DNA of 64,000 nt from an uncultured Prevotellaceae bacterium (lineage in GTDB: Bacteria; Bacteroidota; Bacteroidia; Bacteroidales; Bacteroidaceae): NCBI GenBank assembly GCA_946410305.1, contig CAMJZV010000014.1:18573-82572 (forward strand). The letters run 5' to 3'. Made by a program: the position numbers and the translations under genes. Positions 35,482 through 44,155 of this stretch are shown here, piece by piece; within the stretch, counting starts at the first letter, position 1; each line of letters begins with the position of its first letter. The notes beneath the pieces are model-generated. The model made no database searches and had not been told where the DNA came from. It saw nothing but the letters and a program-made list of their open reading frames with translations.

Positions 35482-36336
35482 ATGAATACGATATTTATTG
35501 TTTTGCCCATTCTCGTCCTGTTGATGTTCGACCTGGGACTGACGCTGCGCCCAGCAGATTTCCGTTTGGTAGTGGAGCGTCCGCGTGCTATATTAGTAGG
35601 TTTGGTAGGTCAGATACTGCTGTTGCCACTCATTGGTCTGGCTATCGGTTTCGGTTTCCAACTGGAGGCTGTGTTCTTCTTAGGAGTCATGCTGATAGCC
35701 TGCAGCCCTGGCGGCAGCTCCAGCAATGTGTTCTCCATGCTGGCAGGCGGCGATGTCGCCCTGTCGGTGTCGCTGACCATGCTGAGCAGCATCATCACAC
35801 TGTTTACGGGTCCATTGGTGATGAGCTATGCTACAGGACTGGTGGGTGAGAACCAGTCGATAACGCTGCCTGTAGGCAACCTGCTGGTACAGAACATCGT
35901 ACTGATGCTGGTGCCCATCGTGATAGGTCTGCTGCTGGCGCTATGGCGCGGAGAGCTGGCCCGCAAGCTGCATGGGGTGCTGAAGAAGCTGGCCTTCCCT
36001 GCCCTTGTGTTGCTGGCAAGCATCTTCTTCATCCAGAACCGCGAGACCATCATCCGCGAGTTCCCCCAGCTGGGACTGGCCATGACGGTACTCATCCTCA
36101 TGGCGATGGGCGGTGGCGTCCTGCTGGCGTGGCTGTTGCGACTCAATGGTCGTGAGCAGCGTACCATTATTATCGAGATAGGCATGCAGAACGCTGCCCA
36201 GGCTATCTCCATAGCCAGCAGTCCGTTTGTCTTTGCCAACGACGTGATGGCGATACCAGCCATTGTCTATGCCCTGATGATGAACGTCATCCTGCTAGCG
36301 TATGTAGGAATTATCAAGTCTCTGCACAAAAATTGA
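35482..36336 (+). CDS. Bile acid:sodium symporter family protein
   Basis: A 284-residue inner-membrane protein with about nine hydrophobic helices, of the SBF/BASS family. Family marks are LTLRPADFRLV after the first helix, LIACSPGGSSSNVFSMLAGGDVALSVSLT (crossover segment) and IEIGMQNAAQAISIA near the end. Substrates in bacteria vary (pantoate, keto acids, bile salts), so none is assigned. The start at 35482 fits the promoter; a longer open frame upstream runs through the repeat element E1 and is not credible. Confidence 0.88.
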   Translation: MNTIFIVLPILVLLMFDLGLTLRPADFRLVVERPRAILVGLVGQILLLPLIGLAIGFGFQLEAVFFLGVMLIACSPGGSSSNVFSMLAGGDVALSVSLTMLSSIITLFTGPLVMSYATGLVGENQSITLPVGNLLVQNIVLMLVPIVIGLLLALWRGELARKLHGVLKKLAFPALVLLASIFFIQNRETIIREFPQLGLAMTVLILMAMGGGVLLAWLLRLNGREQRTIIIEIGMQNAAQAISIASSPFVFANDVMAIPAIVYALMMNVILLAYVGIIKSLHKN

Positions 36337-36410
36337 AGGCAATAGGTACACCGAAGTGTTAATATTCTATAAATAGAAGGCTCGATGGATGCAAAAAACA
36401 TATAATTTGC

Positions 36411-36418
36411 TATATTTG
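36411..36418 (+). promoter_or_regulatory. Sensor gene pair promoter, -7 box
   Basis: TATATTTG, 22 bases before the ATG at 36441; no clear -33 element. Confidence 0.5.
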
Positions 36419-36440
36419 CACCACCAAGCTATTAACTCTA

Positions 36441-37949
36441 ATGCTACCTAAGAAAATCTCTGAAACGCTTTCACTTAGACTAAGCTTAATAGTTGCCTGT
36501 GTAATTGCGTTGCTGCTCTTGGTATCCTTAGCCGTGATGTTCTACTTCTCACGCCAGGCACTAAGAGAGAAGGCGATGCGTAATGCCGAGCAGACACTAG
36601 AGGTAACGGTGCAGAACATCGACAATATCCTGCTCAGCGTGGAACAGTCAGCAGGTAACGTCTATTGGGAGGTAATAGCACATCTGGACAAGCCCGACGA
36701 GATGCTCACCTACAGTCGTAGGATGGTGGAGTGCAATCCTTACATCGTGGGCTGTGCCATTGTTTTCAAGCCTTATTTTTACCCTGACCATGAGCTCTTT
36801 ATGGCTTACATCCACCGCAAAGGACACAGCGTAACGGCCAATGCGGCATCGGAGTTAGTACAACAGGACACATTTGCTAATTGTCCTTACACCGAGCAGG
36901 TCTGGTATACTGAACCTATGACACTGGGGCATGCCTGTTGGACAGAGCCACTGAAAAACAACGATACGGAAGATGAGCCACTTGTCACTTTCTGCCTGCC
37001 CATCTTAAACCGTAACGGCAAGAGCGTGGGTGTTGTGGCGGTAGATGTCGCCATCGAGCTGCTCTCGCAGATTGTGCTGGCTGCCAAACCGTCGCCCAAC
37101 GGTTATAGTATGCTGTTAGCACGCAACGGCTCTTATATCGTACACCCAGACAAGGAGAAGTTGACCAAGGAGAGTGTCTTCAGCCAATTCGTCAAAGACA
37201 GCGACCCCTCGATGCGTATGGCGGCCAAGTCGATGGTCAATGGTGAGAGCGGTTTTACCAATTTCATCATGAACGAGCAGGAGTGGTATATGGTCTACAA
37301 GCCCTTCATGCGCCACGCCGTGGTTGGACGCACCACAGACCATCTTGGCTGGAGCGTGGGTGTCGTCTATCCTAAAGAGGATATTATGGGGGACTACAAC
37401 CGACTGGTCTATCTTGTGCTGAGCATCGCCTTTGTTGGCTTGCTGCTCTCCGTCGTACTGAGCAGTCTGTTTACCCATCGCCAGCTATTACCGCTGGACA
37501 TGCTCACCAAGGCTGCACACAAAATCAGTCAGGGAGACTACGGCATGGCCATTCCAGATACCAAACGAGGCGACGAGATAGGAAAGCTACAAGAGAACTT
37601 CCAGCAGATGCAACACTCGGTGGTAAGCCAGATAGCCGAGCTGAAGCAGATGAACGAGCAGCTGAAGGAGCGTAGCAAAGAGTTGCAGCAAGCCAACAGG
37701 ACAGCTCAGGAAGCCAACAGGATGAAGACGGCGTTCCTACACCAGATGATCCACCAGATGCTGGAACCTGCCGACACCCTCATGAATCACGTGAACACCC
37801 TTTGCAACAACTATCATACCATCAGTCTTGAGGAGGCCAATGAAGAGATCAGTGCCATCCACCAGAAGGGAAAGACGATTATTGAACTGCTTGCCCACAT
37901 GATAGACTCTGCAGAACAGGAGACAGGAAAGGAGGATGCCCATGATTAA
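36441..37949 (+). CDS. Cache/HAMP sensor protein with vestigial HisKA, no ATPase domain
   Basis: A 502-residue two-pass membrane sensor: helix 1 about 15-37, extracytoplasmic double-cache domain (IVGCAIVFKPYFYPDHELFM, QVWYTEPMTLGHACWTEP, VVAVDVAIELLSQIV), helix 2 about 316-336, HAMP (HKISQGDYGMAIPDTKRGDEIGKLQ), a coiled coil, and a C-terminal helix pair FLHQMIHQMLEP. That last motif lines up with SHQMRTP of the kinase encoded next, including the phospho-acceptor His, but the protein ends about 65 residues later without N, G1 or G2 boxes. It overlaps the following kinase gene by 14 bases. Confidence 0.8.
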   Translation: MLPKKISETLSLRLSLIVACVIALLLLVSLAVMFYFSRQALREKAMRNAEQTLEVTVQNIDNILLSVEQSAGNVYWEVIAHLDKPDEMLTYSRRMVECNPYIVGCAIVFKPYFYPDHELFMAYIHRKGHSVTANAASELVQQDTFANCPYTEQVWYTEPMTLGHACWTEPLKNNDTEDEPLVTFCLPILNRNGKSVGVVAVDVAIELLSQIVLAAKPSPNGYSMLLARNGSYIVHPDKEKLTKESVFSQFVKDSDPSMRMAAKSMVNGESGFTNFIMNEQEWYMVYKPFMRHAVVGRTTDHLGWSVGVVYPKEDIMGDYNRLVYLVLSIAFVGLLLSVVLSSLFTHRQLLPLDMLTKAAHKISQGDYGMAIPDTKRGDEIGKLQENFQQMQHSVVSQIAELKQMNEQLKERSKELQQANRTAQEANRMKTAFLHQMIHQMLEPADTLMNHVNTLCNNYHTISLEEANEEISAIHQKGKTIIELLAHMIDSAEQETGKEDAHD

Positions 37950-39597
37950 GATTCGTCGACATCTCTCCGCCAAACTCAGCATCGGCATCACGCTGCTGGC
38001 AGGCTACATTTTCGTAGTGGCACTGGGTATCTTGTTCCTCTACTCACAGCATCTTATCCTACAAGAGACGGAAAAGCATGCCACCAGCGTGCTACATACC
38101 ACCACGCAAAGGATCAATAGCAAGATGAGTCTGGTGGAGAATGCCATCAATTCCAACGTATGGCTGATGGAGGCCAATTTCCGTCCCGACTCGCTGGAAT
38201 CCATCCGCCGTCGTATTGTCAGGCTCAATCGCACCGTCAACAGCTGTCGCATCACTACCGATCCCGATGAAATCGGCAAAATCAAGCAAGGGGCATCATT
38301 TGAGATCACAGAACAAGGCGACACCATCTTCACCTACGCCAAGGCGATTCGTCCTGATGGAGAGACCGTCGAGGGAGTCGTTTTGGCAACTCTCGCCTCC
38401 GAACAGATTGACACCATCATCAGCAAGGCAGCACATCCTACGCCCAACTCTTATTTCCTACTCAAAAGAAAAGACCAACAGTGGGAGGAGAGCGGCAATC
38501 TTGTGTTCTATAACAGCTTGCCGGATACGGATTGGGAACTCGCCTTGATATGTCCAAAAAGCGAGATACTGAAGAGTAACTACCAGCTATTCATGATAGC
38601 CATAGGACTTCTTGTCGGAGGTCTGCTGCTTACCATGTTTATCTGTTATCTGCTGACAAGGAGAACGATCAAGCCGCTCAACCAGCTGCTGGCACTCAGC
38701 AAGAGAATTGTTGACGGACATTACGAAGAGGGCATTCCCCACTCTACCCGTCGAGATGTCATTGGACGACTGCAAAACAGTTTTGTGGTCATGCAACAGT
38801 CGCTCCATGAGTCTGTGAGCAGCATTCACCAGACTGCCGAGGAGACCCAGAAGCATAATAAGGAACTGGCGCAGGCCATGACAATGGCTGAAGAGGCTGT
38901 CAAGAATAAGGCTTTGTTTATCCAGAATGTGTCACACCAGATGCGTACACCGTTGAACATCGCGATGGGTTTTGCCGATGTGCTTGGTGACAATCTCAAG
39001 ACACAAAAAGAGAGTAAAGGCCAGCACCCGCTCAGGAAGGAAGAGCTGGCAGACATCATCGATACCATGACCCACAATGCCATCCATCTGAACCGTATGG
39101 TACAGATGCTTGCGGATAGTTCTGAATACGGTACTTCCCACGAGTTGATTACCAAAAAGAGCGATATCGTATGTTGCAATACCATCGCCCAAGAGTGCAT
39201 CGACTATATGCGAGAGCGTTTTCCCAAAGCCACCTTGTTCTTTGAGAGTGAACTACCTGACAAAACTACTTTCAAGACCAACCATCTCTTCCTGATGCGC
39301 ACGCTCCGCGAGTTGCTGTTCAATGCCGCCAAATACTCTGACGGCCAGCATATCAAGCTACGTGTCACAGAGACGATTACTACTATTCGCTTTATAGTAG
39401 AAGATACTGGCCCTGGCATAGAAAAAGAAGCACAGGCATTCCTCTTCAAGCCATTCGCCAAAGTCGACGACCTGTCCGAAGGTCTTGGCCTCGGACTGCC
39501 ATTGGCCAAGCGACATGCATACGGCCTGGGAGGTGACCTACTCTACGATGAGAGCTACCACGATGGCTGCCGCTTCATCCTGGAAGTGCCTAAATAA
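37936..39597 (+). CDS. Cache/HAMP sensor histidine kinase
   Basis: A 553-residue paralogue of the preceding protein with a complete kinase core: helix 1 about 14-36, extracytoplasmic sensor (shorter, IDTIISKAAHPTPNSYFLL), helix 2 about 215-237, HAMP (LSKRIVDGHYEEGIPHSTRRDVIGRLQ), coiled coil, HisKA NVSHQMRTPLNIAMGFADVL, N box RTLRELLFNAAKYSDG, G1 VEDTGPGI, F box LFKPFAK and G2 GLGLGLPLAKRHA. No response regulator is adjacent; an orphan receiver lies at 51193. The last eight bases overlap the convergent dgt gene. Confidence 0.88.
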   Translation: MPMIKIRRHLSAKLSIGITLLAGYIFVVALGILFLYSQHLILQETEKHATSVLHTTTQRINSKMSLVENAINSNVWLMEANFRPDSLESIRRRIVRLNRTVNSCRITTDPDEIGKIKQGASFEITEQGDTIFTYAKAIRPDGETVEGVVLATLASEQIDTIISKAAHPTPNSYFLLKRKDQQWEESGNLVFYNSLPDTDWELALICPKSEILKSNYQLFMIAIGLLVGGLLLTMFICYLLTRRTIKPLNQLLALSKRIVDGHYEEGIPHSTRRDVIGRLQNSFVVMQQSLHESVSSIHQTAEETQKHNKELAQAMTMAEEAVKNKALFIQNVSHQMRTPLNIAMGFADVLGDNLKTQKESKGQHPLRKEELADIIDTMTHNAIHLNRMVQMLADSSEYGTSHELITKKSDIVCCNTIAQECIDYMRERFPKATLFFESELPDKTTFKTNHLFLMRTLRELLFNAAKYSDGQHIKLRVTETITTIRFIVEDTGPGIEKEAQAFLFKPFAKVDDLSEGLGLGLPLAKRHAYGLGGDLLYDESYHDGCRFILEVPK

Positions 39598-40930
39598 TAG
39601 GAAGGGAGATACCGTTGATTTTTTGATAGACGTCCAGGGCATAGACGTCGGTCATACCACTGATGTAGTCGATGACGGACATGAGGCGTACCTCCAGATC
39701 GGGGTCGTCAATATGATACTGGCTGGACACACGACCAATGAGCTGCTGCGAATAGTAGCGGTCTGGATGCATGACAGCCTCAACCATCTGCTGCATGAGC
39801 GTCTCCATAATCTTATAACCAGACAGTTCTACGTCAAGGACGGGGCGGCTACGGTAGATTTTCTGTACGGAAAGCTCGGCACAACGACGGTAGGCCTCGC
39901 GCTGCATGGGTGAGATATGGTCAATGAGGCTACCGGTAAAGGTGCCACTCAGTATCTCGTCTTCGTGCTCAATAAAGGTATTGACACATTCGTTCTCCAA
40001 TTTACCGATGACACAAGCACGCAGATAGACTATCTGCTCGTTTTTATCGGTGAGCTGTTCACTCTCTATGCGCTGTAGGATATGTTGCTGTGTCTCTCCA
40101 TCAAAGAAGTCAAGCATCAGGCGCGACGCCTGTTCGAAGGTTATAATCTTCAGTTTATGGGCATCTTCCAAGTCCATAATCTCATAGCAGATATCATCGG
40201 CAGCCTCCACGAGATATACCAATGGATGGCGCACGTAGCGGAGAGGCTCACCAGGCTTAGAGATACAAATAATGCCCATTTCATCGGCAATTCGCTGGTA
40301 AGTTTCCTGTTCACTTTGGAAGAATCCGAACTTACCTTTCTTGCTGGCAGCAGATGAGGCATAGGGGTATTTGACGATGCTGGCAATGGTGGAGTAGCAC
40401 ATGACAAAACCACCAGGACGGCGCCCCTTGAACTGGTGGGTGAGCAGACGGAAGGCGTTGGCATTACCCTCGAAATGGGTGATGTCGTCCCAGAAGGCGG
40501 GAGACACCTGCTGGCGCAACTCACGTCCAGGACCTTCTGTAAAGAATGTCTGAATAGCCTTCTCGCCAGAATGACCAAAAGGCGGATTACCCAAGTCGTG
40601 AGCCAGACAGGCGGTAGAAACGATCTGACCAATCTCTTCAAACAGCGTACCCCGCAACTCAGGATGTTTGGTGGCAATCAATCGCTGTGACACGTCGTTG
40701 CCCAGTGACATACCTACGCTGGACACCTCCAGCGAGTGGGTCAGACGGTTGTGTACAAAGACGCTTCCCGGCAAGGGGAACACCTGCGTCTTGTTCTGCA
40801 GGCGGCGAAAAGGTGCCGAGAAGATCAGGCGGTCGTAGTCACGCTTGAATTCTGAACGGTCATCATGGCGCTCTGTATGGCGCTGTTCCTGACCGAGTCG
40901 CTTGTTGGATATAAGTTGTTTCCACTCCAT
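39590..40930 (-). CDS. dgt: Deoxyguanosinetriphosphate triphosphohydrolase family protein
   Basis: HD-domain enzyme of 446 residues that removes triphosphate from dGTP or other dNTPs. RDYDRLIFSAPFRRLQNKTQVFPL, RLTHSLEVSSVG (first His), CLAHDLGNPPFGHSGE (HD pair) and VEAADDICYEIMDLEDAHK (last Asp) follow the family order. It is divergent from dut, so two enzymes controlling deoxynucleotide pools share one intergenic region, and its 3' end overlaps the kinase gene tail to tail. Confidence 0.92.
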   Translation of the reverse strand: MEWKQLISNKRLGQEQRHTERHDDRSEFKRDYDRLIFSAPFRRLQNKTQVFPLPGSVFVHNRLTHSLEVSSVGMSLGNDVSQRLIATKHPELRGTLFEEIGQIVSTACLAHDLGNPPFGHSGEKAIQTFFTEGPGRELRQQVSPAFWDDITHFEGNANAFRLLTHQFKGRRPGGFVMCYSTIASIVKYPYASSAASKKGKFGFFQSEQETYQRIADEMGIICISKPGEPLRYVRHPLVYLVEAADDICYEIMDLEDAHKLKIITFEQASRLMLDFFDGETQQHILQRIESEQLTDKNEQIVYLRACVIGKLENECVNTFIEHEDEILSGTFTGSLIDHISPMQREAYRRCAELSVQKIYRSRPVLDVELSGYKIMETLMQQMVEAVMHPDRYYSQQLIGRVSSQYHIDDPDLEVRLMSVIDYISGMTDVYALDVYQKINGISLPII

Positions 40931-40938
40931 AATGGGTG

Positions 40939-40946
40939 CAAAGGTA
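40939..40946 (-). promoter_or_regulatory. dgt promoter, -7 box
   Basis: Minus strand TACCTTTG, eight bases before the ATG at 40930; heptad array 11 lies in the -33 region. Confidence 0.6.
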
Positions 40947-40953
40947 GTAATAA

Positions 40954-40988
40954 ATTAAAGATTAAAGATGAAAAATGAAAAATTATTT
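40954..40988 (+). repeat. Heptad array 11, between dgt and dut
   Basis: Exactly five heptads: ATTAAAG twice, ATGAAAA twice, then ATTATTT, whose TTTG edge serves as the dut -33 box. Confidence 0.8.
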
Positions 40989-41017
40989 GTCTGTTTGGAG
41001 AGAAATGACTACTTTTG
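40986..41017 (+). promoter_or_regulatory. dut promoter
   Basis: TTTG, 20 bases, TACTTTTG, 28 bases before the ATG at 41046. Confidence 0.75.
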
Positions 41018-41045
41018 CACATTATTTAATAAGAAACGTTTCGAA

Positions 41046-41483
41046 ATGATTAAAATCAAAGTCGTCAACCGTGGGCACCAACAGTTGCCTGCATACGCTA
41101 CGCCACAGAGTGCAGGAATGGATCTGCGCGCCAATCTCGATGCACCTATCACGTTGCATCCTATGGAGCGTCGTCTGATTCCCACAGGACTACACATCGC
41201 ACTGCCAGAAGGCTATGAGGCTCAGGTACGTCCACGTAGTGGACTGGCACTGAAGCATGGTCTTACCGTGCTGAATACGCCAGGAACCATTGATGCCGAC
41301 TATCGTGGTGAGATTGGTGTGGTACTCATCAACCTGTCGCAGGAAGACTTTGTCATCAACGATGGTGAGCGCATCGCCCAGATGGTGATTGCCCGCCATG
41401 AACAGGGTGACTTCGTCGTTGTCGAAGAACTTGACGAGACAGAGCGTGGCGAAGGCGGTTACGGACATACTGGAGTGAAGTAG
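41046..41483 (+). CDS. dut: dUTP diphosphatase
   Basis: Trimeric dUTPase of 145 residues, hydrolysing dUTP to dUMP to keep uracil out of DNA and feed dTMP synthesis. Five motifs are visible: [41 protein letters not shown] and GEGGYGHTG at the C-terminus. The start at 41046 follows the promoter; an upstream in-frame start at 40968 would lie before the transcription start. Followed by an envelope-related operon after a short heptad array. Confidence 0.96.
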   Translation: MIKIKVVNRGHQQLPAYATPQSAGMDLRANLDAPITLHPMERRLIPTGLHIALPEGYEAQVRPRSGLALKHGLTVLNTPGTIDADYRGEIGVVLINLSQEDFVINDGERIAQMVIARHEQGDFVVVEELDETERGEGGYGHTGVK

Positions 41484-41495
41484 CGGGCAGAGCCC

Positions 41496-41523
41496 TAGTG
41501 AAAAGTGAAAAGATAAATGAAAA
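41496..41523 (+). repeat. Heptad array 12, dut to TPR gene
   Basis: TAGTGAA, AAGTGAA, AAGATAA and ATGAAAA: the last unit is the start codon and second codon of the TPR gene. Confidence 0.65.
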
Positions 41524-43271
41524 AAAAGCTTATAAGAAGAAGGATGGTAATGGGAATAGCGTTATTCGTTATTCACTGTTCTCTATTCACTAGTCTCGCT
41601 GTGGCACAAGACGACACGGCAAGACGATATGACGCTTTTTTCTTGGATGCTATCTGTCAGCGAGAGAAGGGCAACAACGATGCTGCCTTCGACCTGTTCC
41701 GCCATTGTATCGACATCGACTCCACCCGTTCTGAGGCCTACTACTATCTGGCACAGTACTATGCTGCACTGAAACAGAAGGATACCTCACTGAAATACTG
41801 TCAGCGTGCCGTAGACTTAGAACCCGACAACGTGACCTATCTGGAGACGCTGGCCAACACCTACCTCAACCAGCGGAAATATCCCGAAGCCATTACGGCC
41901 TTGGAGAAGCTGTGCGAGAAGAGTCGCGACCGCGACGACGTGCTGGGGATACTGATACAACTCTATGAACAGCAGGGCGATTACGACAACGCCATCCGTA
42001 CGCTGGCACGCCTGGAGACCATTGAAGGAAAGAGTGAGCGCCTGTCGTATGCCAAGAGCAACCTCTACTCACAGAAGGGTGACAAGAAGGCTGCCATTGC
42101 CGAGATGAAGACGCTGGCCGACCAGTATCCCAACGACAACAACTACCGTTGCCTGTATGCCAACACGCTGTACATCAATGGACAGAAGAAGAAAGCCGTA
42201 GCCATCTATGACAAGGTGCTGAAGGAAGAACCCTCGAACCGCAACGCACAGATGGCGCTGCTGGCCTACTATAACGACCAGAAAGACACGGCAAACGTGA
42301 ACGCTATGATAGAGCGTGTGCTTTTCAACAAGAACGCCTCTACAGACGACCGTGTGGCACTGATGCGTCAGGTCATAGGGGAAAGTGAGCAGCATGGTGG
42401 AGACTCCACCCGTGTGCTGCAGTTGTTCCACCGCTTGCTTGACATGCCTGAGACAGATAGCGACTTCGTCCTCTTCTGTGCATCGTATATGAACATGAAG
42501 AAGATGCCCAACGACAGCATCCGTCTGGTATTGGAAAAGGTGCTGGAGATGACTCCCGACAATGCTGCCGCCCGCATGCAGCTGGTGAACTATGCCTGGC
42601 AGGCTGAAGACCGCGACCGCATCATCGACTTGTGCCGTGCTGCCCGCCAGTATAATCCCGATGAAATGGCCTTTTATTACTATCAGGGCATTGCCTACTA
42701 CCAGAAAGGACAACTCGACGAGGCTCTTAACGCATTCCAAAACGGCATCGGCGTCATCAACAGCGACAGCGATCCGGGTATTGTCAGTGACTTCTATGCC
42801 GTGCTGGGCGATATCATGCATCAGAAGGGCATGGAAAAGGAAGCCTTTGCTGCCTACGATTCCTGTCTGGTATGGAAAGACGACAACATCGGCTGTCTGA
42901 ACAACTACGCCTACTACCTCAGCGAGAAGGGCATCCGTCTGGATGAGGCTGAGCGCATGTCGTATCGTACCATCAAGGCCGAGCCGAAGAACGCCACCTA
43001 TCTAGACACCTATGCATGGATACTCTTCATGCAGAAACGTTACGACGAGGCCCGCAAGTATATTGACCTGACGATGGAGAACGACAAGGATACGTCAGCC
43101 GTCTTGCTGGAGCATGCCGGTGACATCTACTATCACGTCGGTGAAAAAGAACAGGCCTTAGATTTCTGGCAACAAGCCTTGGAGCATGCGTCGCAGGAGT
43201 CGGAGGTAAAGGACGACCGTCAACAGATACTGATTAGAAAGATAAAACTCAAAAAATACGTCAAAGAATGA
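41517..43271 (+). CDS. Secreted tetratricopeptide-repeat protein
   Basis: A 584-residue protein with an N-terminal signal peptide and about ten TPR-like helix pairs (for instance SEAYYYLAQYYAALKQKDTS, MAFYYYQGIAYYQKGQLDEALN, AYYLSEKGIRLDEAERM). A scaffold role in the envelope is likely; partners are unknown. The hydrophobic core of the signal peptide (FVIHCSLFTSLAVA) is encoded by heptad array 13. It overlaps the DUF4292 lipoprotein gene by four bases, and the EnvC-like gene follows, so the three probably act together at the cell envelope. Confidence 0.82.
   Translation: MKKKLIRRRMVMGIALFVIHCSLFTSLAVAQDDTARRYDAFFLDAICQREKGNNDAAFDLFRHCIDIDSTRSEAYYYLAQYYAALKQKDTSLKYCQRAVDLEPDNVTYLETLANTYLNQRKYPEAITALEKLCEKSRDRDDVLGILIQLYEQQGDYDNAIRTLARLETIEGKSERLSYAKSNLYSQKGDKKAAIAEMKTLADQYPNDNNYRCLYANTLYINGQKKKAVAIYDKVLKEEPSNRNAQMALLAYYNDQKDTANVNAMIERVLFNKNASTDDRVALMRQVIGESEQHGGDSTRVLQLFHRLLDMPETDSDFVLFCASYMNMKKMPNDSIRLVLEKVLEMTPDNAAARMQLVNYAWQAEDRDRIIDLCRAARQYNPDEMAFYYYQGIAYYQKGQLDEALNAFQNGIGVINSDSDPGIVSDFYAVLGDIMHQKGMEKEAFAAYDSCLVWKDDNIGCLNNYAYYLSEKGIRLDEAERMSYRTIKAEPKNATYLDTYAWILFMQKRYDEARKYIDLTMENDKDTSAVLLEHAGDIYYHVGEKEQALDFWQQALEHASQESEVKDDRQQILIRKIKLKKYVKE
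41560..41594 (-). repeat. Heptad array 13, encoding a signal peptide core
   Basis: Exactly five heptads, read on the plus strand as GTTATTC twice and then ACTGTTC, TCTATTC, ACTAGTC variants; minus strand word is the TAGTGAA family. Confidence 0.8.
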
Positions 43272-44146
43272 AAGCACTACGTTATTGGAAGATGACCGCA
43301 GTGGTCGTTGCTGCGCTATTGGTAACATCCTGCAGCACCATTCGGAACCTGGGGAAGAAGTCAAACAAGTCGCAAGTTGAAGCATCAGGAACAGTCTTGC
43401 CTGACACCTTGCAGAAGGATGCCTTCCTGCAGAAAGTGACAGACAATGCACAGTCTACCCGTTTCATCACCTCCAAGATCAAATTCTCCGTAGAGGTGGG
43501 CAACCGCCAAATGACATTGACGGGCAACCTGAAGATGAAGCGCGACGATGTCATCCGCCTACAACTGATGGCCTTTGGATTTGTGGAGGCTGGTCGTCTG
43601 GAGTTCACACAGGACTACGTGCTTATTGTTGACCGTATCAACAAACAGTACCTGAAGGTACCTTATGCCCAGCTGGAGTTCTTCCGTCACAGCGGTGTTG
43701 ACTTCAACATGTTGCAGGCTTTGTTCTGGAATGAGCTCTTCCAGCCTGGTAAAGCACGTCTGACAGATAAAAACCTGAAGAAGTTCACTACGGATGCCGG
43801 TGTCGACAACGACGTTATCGTCTCCTATGAAAGCGACGTCCTGTCATATCGCTGGCTGACAGAGCGCGAAACAGGCCGCATCAAGATGGCTAATGTGCTC
43901 TATAACAACCATCTCCGCGGCAACTACCAACTCAATTGGGACTACGAGGAATTCAAGGTCAGCAACCGCAAGATGTTCCCCATGAAGCATAAGGTGGCAT
44001 TCAGTACACCTGACAGGGAAGTAAAACTGGAGATGATGCTCAACTATTTGGGTAACGATGAAGACTGGGAGCCCCGTACCACACTCTCCGGCAAGTATCG
44101 TCAGATGCCTGTCGATGAGATTCTGCGTCGCTTTATGTCACTCTAA
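43268..44146 (+). CDS. DUF4292 family lipoprotein
   Basis: A 292-residue lipoprotein (MKALRYWKMTAVVVAALLVTSC, lipobox VTSC) with a LolA/LolB-like strand-rich fold: FITSKIKFSVEVGNRQMTLTGNLKMKRDDVIRLQ and VLIVDRINKQYLKVPY. DUF4292 proteins are conserved in Bacteroidota next to TPR and EnvC-like genes and may carry lipid or lipoprotein across the periplasm; this is inferred from fold resemblance only. Confidence 0.82.
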   Translation: MKALRYWKMTAVVVAALLVTSCSTIRNLGKKSNKSQVEASGTVLPDTLQKDAFLQKVTDNAQSTRFITSKIKFSVEVGNRQMTLTGNLKMKRDDVIRLQLMAFGFVEAGRLEFTQDYVLIVDRINKQYLKVPYAQLEFFRHSGVDFNMLQALFWNELFQPGKARLTDKNLKKFTTDAGVDNDVIVSYESDVLSYRWLTERETGRIKMANVLYNNHLRGNYQLNWDYEEFKVSNRKMFPMKHKVAFSTPDREVKLEMMLNYLGNDEDWEPRTTLSGKYRQMPVDEILRRFMSL

Positions 44147-44155
44147 ACAGAAGGG

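Noticed and set aside
39590..39597. Overlap of the kinase and dgt stop codons as an assembly error
   Set aside because: Both proteins end with normal family C-termini, so a true eight-base tail-to-tail overlap is the simpler reading.
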